From positions 482,182 to 546,181 of the forward strand of contig JAJEKV010000080.1 in assembly GCA_021234155.1 (NCBI GenBank): a stretch of 64,000 nucleotides of DNA. Reading direction: 5' to 3'. The position numbers and the translations under genes are program-made. Positions 56,009 to 64,000 of this stretch are shown here, piece by piece (positions within the stretch are counted from its first letter, which is position 1; each line of letters begins with the position of its first letter). Source of the stretch: Isoetes taiwanensis. Taxonomy: Eukaryota > Streptophyta > Lycopodiopsida > Isoetales > Isoetaceae. The notes under the pieces are model-generated. The model was not told the DNA's origin. It searched no databases and was given only the letters and a program-made list of their open reading frames with translations.

Positions 56009-56997
56009 AGCTTCTTGGTGTGGTAGAATAGGCTGTAGATAGTCAACAACTTTTTGCCAAAGAGCTCTATCCCATCAACCCAACAAAAACTTTAGCTGAA
56101 ATGCCTCCCATGACAGCAGCTGGTCTGAGCCGTACATGCTGCAATTGTTAAGATTCCTGTCATTTTCAACGTCATTGAATCAATGGGTGCACTGTAATAC
56201 AAAGTGATGATTGTCTGCCAGGGGGATCCACCAACAAGGTGCATTCAACTGAAGCACAAGCGAATGGACTGATAAGAAATAATGTCTTAATTGTATGCCA
56301 GGAATATAACAATCCCGTAAAAATGGAGAAGCATTATGACAAGGCTGCAACTCATAAAATAGACTCCATGGAAGAACAGATTTAAGTGTGGCTTTACCAA
56401 AAGGAATACAGTGGGTAAGATCCTTTGCAATAAGTCATAACCCAGGAGAATCATCCTTACCCACGAGAAGCCTCCAAATGAATTTTGAGATCAAAACTTT
56501 ACATTTTGCAAATGGATATCAATCATGTCCAAACCTCCAGCGAACTTAGATTTTATACACTTAGACCATGCAACCTTTACCACAACCCCTACTTCATTTC
56601 CACCCCAAATAAAGTTTTTGATAACACACACAATCTCCTGAAACTTTGATTGGGGAGCAAGAATGGCAGAAGCCATATAGACATGCGTGCTGCTCAAGAC
56701 ATGCTTGGCAACTGTTACCCTTCCAGGCATAAAGAGCTTAACAGTATCCCACCAAAAAGTTGCCTCCGCAATCCCTCTATTATGACATCCCAAGCATAAA
56801 AAATCGAGACATGAATACCCACAAGATACCAAGAAGCTTGGTTGCCTTCCCATGAGGCAACACCTTCCAGGGATAGACAAGAACACAAGGTGGAACTTCA
56901 TCATCTAGAGTCCATAATGCAGAACACTTTTGCCAACCGACCCAAACTCCAGAGGCTAAAGAAAATGAGTCAAGCAGAAGCTTGGCATTTTTGAGAT

Positions 56998-57640
56998 TTA
57001 TTTATCGTCTTCTGCTATCAAGAATAAAAAGGTATCATCTGCATACTGATTAATAATTTCTTGAGAGCCATTCTCCACAGGTAGACCCCTAATCACATAA
57101 TCCTCAGCAGCACTAGAGAACAATTGTGAAAGCACTTCTGCCACTATTGCAAAAAGCAATGGAGCCAAGGGGCAACCTTCACGAACTCCTCTACGAACAG
57201 AAAAGATGGCAGAGGGCTCTCCCTGGAAAAGTAATGTAGATCTTGCAGAAGTATGCAACTTCATGACATCTCTTGTGAATGGGATACCTAACCCTAATGC
57301 CAATAAACATTTCTCTAGAAAACCCCAATCCACACTGTCATATGCCTTCCCAAAGTCAAGTTTGAGATATACAATGGGATATGCATTAATGTTGCCCAAT
57401 ACATGCCTTCTTATGCCGCGGCAACGTTATCAAGAATACACCTTCCAGGCAAGAATCCTGTTTGGGTTGAAGATATCGACTTAACAAGAACAACACAAAT
57501 CTTTTCTGCCAGAGCTTTCACAAAAATCTTATACACCATAGAGAGCAAGGTTATAGGACGGCAATCCGAAATGGTCTTGGGTTCTTTACAGTTGGGGATA
57601 AGGGAAATAGTACCTGTATTAAGAATTTTGTCCAAACTTT
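56998..57640 (-). pseudogene. L1 reverse transcriptase core
   Basis: Two overlapping minus frames give the full palm: ISLIPNCKEPKTISDCRPIT, GFLPGRCILDNV, YLKLDFGKAYDSVDWGFLEK (first catalytic Asp), VREGCPLAPLLFAIVAEVLS, and INQYADDTFLFLIAEDDK (YADD box intact). A frame change near 57,405 separates the first two from the rest. All polymerase residues are conserved. Confidence 0.9.
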
Positions 57641-57819
57641 TGTATCTTCTAAATTCACAAAATGCATTATATATATCATCTCCAATCCAGTCCCCAATAC
57701 TCTTGAAAAAATTCTACTGGAAAACCATCAAGACCTGGACATTTTCCTTTCTTCAATAGGTGGGCCGCTACACCAAGGTCATCCCTAATGAACTTTGCTC
57801 TGCTAAAATAATAGAACGT

Positions 57820-58145
57820 TGTTACACACTAGAACCTCTAGTGATAAACAACACACCAAAAGGGCGGACTAGAAATTGTTATCCAATGGGCCCCAATTTT
57901 TTTAGGCTTTATCAATACCCCATAGACTATATCAATTCCTCCCCTTCCTCGAGATACTTGCCTTCAAGCATGTGGAACACACCAACGTTGCTATGAGGAA
58001 TTGAACCTGGCTCTAATACCAAATGTTATGCACTAACACCTCTAGTGATAACCAACACACCAAAAGGGCGGATACTTCTAGGAAGTCGTTATCCAATGGG
58101 CCCCAACCTTTCTAGGCTTTATCCCATACCCCATAGACCATATCA
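57820..58145 (-). mobile_element. TRIM/SMART-like miniature LTR retrotransposon, complete
   Basis: Only 326 bp. The left LTR is 57,820-57,934 (115 bp), the right LTR 58,024-58,145 (122 bp); both read TGTTA...TATCA on the + strand and differ mainly by a short indel near 57,870. In minus orientation, a PBS TGGTATTAGAGCCAGG (58,021-58,006) follows the 5-prime (right) LTR after two bases, and a PPT GAGGAAGGGGAGGAA (57,950-57,936) precedes the 3-prime (left) LTR. Flanks AACGT and AACGC are a 5-bp target duplication with one change. The internal region is 89 bp and non-coding. It must have moved with proteins of another LTR element. Confidence 0.9.
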
Positions 58146-58999
58146 AACGCACTTTATTCAACACAGCAGATTGCATGTCCTCCTGAAAAGGCAAGCGCTA
58201 TCAAGCAATGAATGCTGGAAAATAATTATGAAGATGTTGCTTTAGCTACACTGGGTTAGAGGCCTCCGAGCCATCTAGGAGAATGAGAGAATTAACAGAA
58301 GTTGCCATCCTCTTCCTTGAACCATCACCAGACTTGAACCATTGTAAACCAGCTTTTAGCTTAGCTCCAGTCACCTGTTGAATCTTAATCTCCTTAATTT
58401 ATGTCAGGATTTATATCTCTCTAATTCCAAAAGAAGGAGCTTGAGCTTTGCATATTTGTAACTCCTGATATAAGGCTGTCAATTGACCTCTAACCTCTAG
58501 CACTTTGCGATGACCCCATTCCTTAGCAAAAGATTTGACTGCCGCCATAACAGCTACTACCCCTGACATCCCATTCGATGAAGAGAATGCAGGCGACCAC
58601 ACATATTTACAACCCATTTTAAACTCTTCATTCTTCAACTAATTGGTATTGAGCTTGAAAAATGTTTTAGTAGGTCTCCTATTATTTGACAGCAGCGAAG
58701 AAAACCATTGTGGGTTGTGATCTGAAATGGAGCTATTTAAAAGATTAGTCATGTGAAAAGGAAGTACCAAGCCAGCAGCAATAACATTGTAATGGCCACG
58801 ATCATGATGAGCATAGGCTCGACTATAGCCTATCCAACCATTACACCATGTATAGGACTAGTCCCCATCAATTTTTGCCCATCCACAATCCAACAAGAAA
58901 CGTCACCATTTTGCAACAACACTTTGCAAGAATGACACCTTCCTTTCCATTGCAAGGAATAAATGTTTGCACAACCACATCTCTACATAAGGATATCCT

Positions 59000-60300
59000 A
59001 TCTGCATTGCATTGACGCGGTAGTGCAGACATTGGAAAGTGAATGTTGGGGTCAGACTACAGATATTTCCATAATCCACAATGGACCATGAGTTGCAGTG
59101 TCAAGCTACTGCCTCAGTATCTGCTATTATTAAGACCATGGGCTGAGGCTGATGCCCATCAGATGCGGATGAGGCTTTGCATTTCTTCACTGCCGTCATG
59201 CATGTGAAGGTTGTTGTTGCCTCTGCTACTACGGTATTCTTTTGGTTCGGTTTCACTATGCTATCAGTTACGTACATGTCCTTCAGCATAGAAACCATCT
59301 TAGATAGACAAGTTTCTCAGTGCAGAAGGAATTTTCCCTTCTTCAATTGGGTAGCCGTAAGGCAAGGTGAGGGTATGCCTGCTTTGCTTTGGATTTAATA
59401 TTAATATTGCAACTATTTACATTTTGGCAACAAGTTCTGACATTGGTTATGTGGTATTAGAGCTAAATTTTAGCATAAGTATGAAATTCTAAGCCAAATA
59501 CCAAAGACTAAAATTTAGGTATCTAAATAATCCATAATCAAAACACATCATCGCTGAAATATGATGAATTGCACATGTACCTTAAGAGCGAAATAAAACC
59601 CCTGTAACAGTGGCCCTCTTACAAGTAAAGGAAACTACGCAATAGGTGCATCTAAACATCAGAACATTAAATTTCTTAGAAAGGCCTTGAGGAAGATTAC
59701 AATGCTTAACAAGGTGTTGCGCACGGAGGGTTGCCCTCCATGGCCGGAGGGTGAAGTGGCTTAAATCATAGTTCAAAGTCATATTTTGGCATGACTGGAT
59801 TACTTCATTATGTAAACATATATACTATATTCTTGCAAGCATGTGTTACAGAAAACACATGTTGAGCTTTTCCATAGAATCATTTTGATGCAGCTCAAGA
59901 TATGTTAATTACATAGCTTCAGCCTCTCACTTGGATATATAAGATCTGGATTCTTCAACTGGGGATTGAGTTGAGCTAATTCCTTCCACCCGCTCTTCCC
60001 AGTTCGTCGAATAAATGCTGATAATGTATCTCCTTCTCTAACTTCATAACATGATGGTGCCCTTAAAATACATTGAATCATGTGTCACTTTAGTTCTACC
60101 AAGCAAGGTAGACTGCAGTAGAAAATAAATTAGAGAAAATTAGAAAACTTAAGACGAATGTGTCTCACAAGTGAGAAAATCTCAAAACATGTTGAAACCC
60201 ATTTGTTATTAAAAAGGAAAATCAATTGAAAAGGAGACCTCACTCTAAAAATAATTTTTTTCTTAGAAGTGTTGCAAAAAATCCAAAATAGAATGTTTTG
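59000..60300. other. no gene recognised
   Basis: Short frames only. The part nearest 59,000 may be the decayed 5-prime region of the L1 LINE. Confidence 0.35.
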
Positions 60301-60456
60301 AAATGTGGGTCGTAGACGTATTAAATAACTTGTATATATATTGTACATTGCTGAGTGATGATCATGGGCATAATTGAGCCCGCATATTCAATATTTCTTG
60401 AATGTAAGATGCTAGCACTCCCACTGCAGTTATGTTCGTCATCACATACAGCTCAC

Positions 60457-60560
60457 AGTGAGTCCAAATAGGTGCAAATGCTGTGGAGCCGTATTCAAAG
60501 GCTGACGAACTCCTCATAGTGAGTCCAAATAGGTGCAAATGTTGTGGAGCCATATTCAAA
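60457..60560. repeat. 61-bp spaced direct repeat
   Basis: The phrase agtgagtccaaataggtgca followed by aatgctgtggagcc occurs at 60,457 and 60,518 with two or three differences. Confidence 0.85.
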
Positions 60561-60710
60561 TAAAATTTTTAATTTTCAACATTTGTGTTGATTCCGAAAT
60601 TCGTATTGGACCAATAGCAAATGTTATCAAGGGTTCAAAAACTTTGTGTTATGCACATGTTGATGATTTTTCTACACAAAAATTGTTGTTAAATTGTTAT
60701 TACCTCATCC

Positions 60711-60888
60711 AATTGTTGTTAAAATGTTGTCACCTCACCAAGCAAGGAGGCCATTAAAGGTCCATGTGGGCACTTGATGGGCACTTAATGGTATATTGAA
60801 TTGTTGTTAAAATGTTGTCATCTCACCAAAGTAGGCAGGCCATTAAAGGTCCATGTGGGCATTTGATGGGCAGTTAATGGTCCGTTGA
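60711..60888. repeat. 88-bp tandem duplication
   Basis: Two head-to-tail units starting aattgttgttaaaatgttgt (60,711 and 60,799), each containing ggccattaaaggtccatgtg. A partial third start (aattgttgttaaattg) lies at 60,681. Confidence 0.85.
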
Positions 60889-61507
60889 AGAATGCATGTT
60901 GTCTTATTGGATTAAAATTAGCCTCTTAACATACAACCTTGGTAGCAATGTTCAAATTTATCATAAACTCAAAGACCCAAAGGTAATGTCAAAAGGGGAG
61001 GTAAAAAAAAAGTTAAACCCATCGTAATAAAGTTTGTTTCCTTTCAATAAAATCTGTTGCTTTTTAAGTCGGGGACTTCATCATAGGCACCCTCCCCGAT
61101 GTATATTGATCAAACAATCAACAAACACTAGGAAGTTTGAGGGAAGATACGAGCATGTAACGCCAAAGTAATGCAACCCTTGCATCTCTCTCTCAAATGT
61201 GTTTTTATCAGGTGGTCTTATCTATTTTAAACTGTTTTAATTCTCCCCCGTTGTGCTTTCTAATTTAGCAAGGAAAAATATTAACTAAAAGCCATAAAGT
61301 ACACCGTGCTCTGAACTTAATGGGTACCATTTGAGGATTGTGAAGGCCATCTTTATCTAAACATATAGCAGTTGGGTTTTTTGTTTGAACCTAATATTTT
61401 TTCGCCAAGAAAATCTGTGAAGGAGACACGTGTAAAACTTCCTTAAAAAAATAACCAAAAAACAGAGAAATAGGCTAGCGCCATTAATAGTCTATCCGAT
61501 ATAGGCT

Positions 61508-62086
61508 TCACTTGCTGCAGCCATAATCATTGCAGCCATCGAATTTGATCTGCCGAGCAGCTATGTCGTAAGCTATGGCGGCTTCCGTCGCTATGGCAAA
61601 AGATCCAAGCCATAACCGAGCCCTTTGCCTTGGATCCCTAATCTCTGCGGCCCATTTGCCTGATGGGCGCAGCCTTACTCCTCGAAAATGCCTGTTAAAT
61701 TGGCCATGTTCGCTCCCTTCGTCGCTGTCGGAATGAGACAAAGATTCTTCCTTACATTTAACAGAGCATTGGTCTTTCAAAGTTTTTGCTTCCTGGGCGT
61801 CAAATTGATCCTGCAGAGACTTTGCTTCTTGACAAATGGCCAGATTTTCGCCCCAAACCGACCTCTCGCCGGATTGAACCAAACAAGAATTATCTCCAAA
61901 AGGGGCAAAAGCAGGGGATTCAAATTCTGGCTTGGGAGTGACTAAATCAACCTGAACACCCTGCAGAGGCGCCGGATTCTCAACTATTTCGATCTTGGGC
62001 TTGCGCTTCTCCTTATAAAATGCACGAAGCTGATTATTCATTTGCAATATAAGTGGCATCTGGAAATTGCAAGCCTGTAAGATCAA
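61508..62086 (-). CDS. AP2/ERF transcription factor (last exon)
   Basis: The frame ends with an AP2 domain: [39 protein letters not shown], then [17 protein letters not shown] and stop. The YRG/WLG/AAxAYD blocks identify the ERF fold (three-stranded sheet and helix binding GCC-box DNA). The last helix and the usual RGxxAxxNFP end are replaced by [11 protein letters not shown], and Trp of RPWGK is Ser, a variant also known in some ERFs. The N-terminal 130 residues are acidic/Lys-rich without a known domain. An acceptor-like CAATTTCCAG precedes ATG at 62,059 ([20 protein letters not shown]), so upstream exons (about 62,120-62,340) or a start here are both possible. No internal stops; possibly functional. 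Confidence 0.7.
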   Translation of the reverse strand: MILQACNFQMPLILQMNNQLRAFYKEKRKPKIEIVENPAPLQGVQVDLVTPKPEFESPAFAPFGDNSCLVQSGERSVWGENLAICQEAKSLQDQFDAQEAKTLKDQCSVKCKEESLSHSDSDEGSEHGQFNRHFRGVRLRPSGKWAAEIRDPRQRARLWLGSFAIATEAAIAYDIAARQIKFDGCNDYGCSK

Positions 62087-62120
62087 CCTGGATTTGCCAG
62101 GCGAGTATGAGGAAGATCAT

Positions 62121-62336
62121 CTAAAATGCTGCAACCTCGCAAACAGAGGGCCGCAAATAGCAAAGCATTGAAAAACAAACTGGAGCGTATAGAGACATTC
62201 GACGCAAACCTAAACTTGCAGTTGTTACGACGACCACCGAAATGCTGATCTCAACTTCGTTTGGAGCAGATTTGCGCTTCAGTTCCAAGCTCTGCCACTC
62301 CTCCATCACCATGAACCTTGGCCGCCTTGGCCACAA
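62121..62336 (-). CDS. possible 5-prime exon of the AP2/ERF gene
   Basis: From an internal ATG (about 62,312) the frame reads MVMEEWQSLELKRKSAPNEV. It lies 35 bp upstream of the AP2 ORF on the same strand, but no clear donor was found. It may be leader sequence. Confidence 0.25.
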   Translation of the reverse strand: MWPRRPRFMVMEEWQSLELKRKSAPNEVEISISVVVVTTASLGLRRMSLYAPVCFSMLCYLRPSVCEVAAF

Positions 62337-62699
62337 AAAACATTCGGAATAAAATCTATTATTTCAAACTTCTCAAAGATTATTTCCCAAGCATCTCAAA
62401 GATGGTAATGAAGGATATAGAATGTTTGACGGATCCACAGCTGGAATCCAAATTCGCAGAGGGGAAGCTCAAAACAATGGCTTGGCTAAGCCAAAGAACT
62501 GTTGGGCGGAGGCATATCAACAATTTGCGGCCAATTCAAAACCTTCATTCCGAATAAAAGTTGGAATCCACTCCAAACGCTCTGGCATACCGTCGGTATA
62601 GCATCTCCGCCATGCACAGAATGAAATTGTTCGAAACCTAAAAACAATTAACATCAAAGCTTTTGCAAAAGAATAAACAATAAAGACAAAAATAGCAAG

Positions 62700-63080
62700 T
62701 GAGATAATGCCACTTTACGAGGTCACAATAAATTACAGTGACATCCCACATGTAGCATTAAATGTGATTAATGTACGTGGCAAAATATAGGTCATTTAGA
62801 CAGCGGCTAAACATAGATTTTTTTTTTCCACCTATTGCCATGTCACGATGTGGCATTAAATGCAATTAATATTTGCGACTGCCACCTCATCACATATCAT
62901 TGTTTGCAATTAATATACGCGATTTGAGGTGGCATTGTGAGGACCGTCAGATCTAAAATCTAAACGAAACTTGTGGCATTCAAGAACTTTTTCCATGAGC
63001 TTATATAACGTTTTCGACAGATACATTTGAGACATTGTGAAGGTTTTTGCACGAACCCAATTTGGGTCTTTCTTTGGCCC
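62700..63080. repeat. gaggtggca / taaatgtgattaat repeats, related to the E-family body
   Basis: Phrases shared in style with E left bodies: gccacctcatcac, gaggtggcattgtgaggacc, ccgtcagatc. Internally the phrase ggcattaaatg.aattaat.t occurs three times (about 62,753, 62,851, 62,905). No family ends (TC after TA repeats, or ACTTG) are visible nearby. Confidence 0.4.
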
Positions 63081-63687
63081 GTGGAACTTCAGATGGGATT
63101 ATTTCTTTTTTGACAATGATGGTCCACCATAATTCAGTGCCAAATTTCTGTGGGAAATCAATCTCTTAATATTTTCAGGTGAGCCTTTCAGGTGTTATAG
63201 TCTGGCACAACTCTAGCATCTTTATGTGTCTTTGGTTTCATTTTCCGTTCTTAATGGCCACGATGTCATCCTAATTCAGCAAGTATAAATGCACAGGTTT
63301 TGGGCTCCATGGCAGAAGGTAAAGCCCTTGATTTATACATTACAGAGGCAAAATGGGGCATATTTTTGTGTTTTATCTCTTGCTTCCGAGCCTATTGTGT
63401 TAGTTCATATTTTCCATTTTAATATTGTAGGTATTGTGTGTGCATGCAGATGCTTCAAGCATTCTCGGTAAGATGTAAGAATGTTTGTGTTCGTGGAATC
63501 TCATCCATTTTCATTTGTTCGAATTTCTTGCATTTCATGATGTAGAAACCTCGATTATACATGTTGCATTAAAAGAATTTAGAGCACTGGAAAAAAATGG
63601 TATAGGAGAAACTAATACAATCTGGGAAAAATCCATTTTTGATTAGGGTGCTAATACAATCTATGTATTTGATTTATCGAAATCGCT

Positions 63688-63749
63688 GGCTTTCGCGTGG
63701 CGCGAAAGCCTCCATGTTCGCTTACGCGAAACTCTTTTCGCGTAAGCGA
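63688..63749. promoter_or_regulatory. CpG-rich double hairpin with E2F-like sites
   Basis: Two adjacent perfect inverted repeats: ggctttcgcg/cgcgaaagcc (63,688-63,697 and 63,701-63,710, 3-nt loop) and tcgcttacgcgaa/ttcgcgtaagcga (63,718-63,730 and 63,737-63,749, 6-nt loop). ggcgcgaaa matches the E2F consensus (TTTCGCGCC reversed). A TATA-like tatatataaaaaag follows at about 63,825. This may be the promoter of a gene starting beyond the window, but no gene is visible to confirm it. Confidence 0.4.
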
Positions 63750-64000
63750 CCATTAAAGGTTCGCGCGAGAAACTTTTTGTAAGTAAGCATTCTTGGTTTC
63801 ATGATCAAAATATGCCCAGTTTTTCTATATATAAAAAAGAGGCGTAAAACCGCCTTTAACAACTAGAATTTTTCACCGAAGCCTTAATCAAAGAGAAAAA
63901 ATCGGAATTTTAAAGATCTAAACGAAGTTTCAAATACTAAAATCCAAAATTCAATTGTGGGAAGCTAAAAAGGTTTTTTGATTCGGGAAAGTTTTTAAAG

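Larger units (their letters stand above)
55500..58960 (-). mobile_element. L1-type LINE, minus strand, split by a TRIM
   Basis: Reading the minus strand: an endonuclease end with YTWCNGWIGYSRAYAHHDRG and SDHNPQWF (about 58,870-58,700), linker, the RT start KCPGLDGFPVEFFKSIGDW (about 57,750-57,690), then RT, thumb and a C-terminal zf-RVT. It is interrupted at 57,820-58,145 by a TRIM. The 5-prime part of the endonuclease and ORF1 were not recognised and the 3-prime end is approximate. Scattered stops and frame changes; dead copy. Confidence 0.8.

Overview
This is nuclear DNA of a land plant. It is AT-rich, intron-bearing and dominated by transposons. Plant assignment rests on an AP2/ERF transcription factor, a Di19 zinc-finger exon, a plant-type FCP1-like HAD domain, a POD1/TAPT1 homologue, a mitochondrial FtsH3/10 tail, an L1 LINE with a zf-RVT domain, and LTR elements with initiator-tRNA-Met primer sites. 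Nothing identifies the species. No tRNA, rRNA or organelle gene was recognised. Nearly every coding trace is a fragment or is broken; the AP2/ERF gene near 61.5-62.1 kb is the only one that might be functional.

Layout. 1-8.9 kb is mostly non-coding. It holds a 1.5-kb retroposed insert with a poly(A) tail and 15-bp target duplication (2,981-4,500) and two degenerate tandem arrays. 8.9-10.3 kb is the first copy (E1) of a repeat family with conserved ends, followed by a (TA)n tract and a classical Helitron 3-prime terminus. 10.4-15.8 kb holds a 0.54-kb direct duplication and a few exons of an unknown nuclear protein. 15.9-20.2 kb is a decayed LINE whose (ATT)n tail abuts the next element.

20.2-45.4 kb is the most striking part: a 25-kb chain of four more copies of the family (E2, E3, E4 in + orientation, E5 inverted), joined end to end through (TA)n tracts. 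All five left ends start with TC directly after TA repeats. All right ends carry a near-identical motif of the form TCATAGTACAAAYACTTG before TA repeats. They share a roughly 0.5-0.7 kb left-hand body. E2 carries exons of a serine-rich protein, an unknown protein and the FtsH3/10 C-terminus. E5 carries exons of a C3HC (NIPA/ILP1-like) protein, a Di19 protein and TAPT1/POD1, all in the element's own orientation, with the TAPT1 exon triplicated. E3 contains a complete short Copia-like LTR element with a 290-codon ORF of unknown function. I interpret the family as non-autonomous, gene-capturing Helitron-like elements.

45.4-64 kb: a 145-bp (TA)n, a 218-bp satellite, a decayed FCP1-like pseudogene whose HAD nucleophile Asp is Tyr, paired hairpin elements, unrecognised acidic proteins, a 5-prime-truncated LINE with an (ATTCT)n tail, a minus-strand L1 LINE split by a 326-bp TRIM-like LTR element (LTRs, PBS, PPT and target duplication all visible), the AP2/ERF gene, and a CpG-rich hairpin cluster with E2F-like sites close to the window end.
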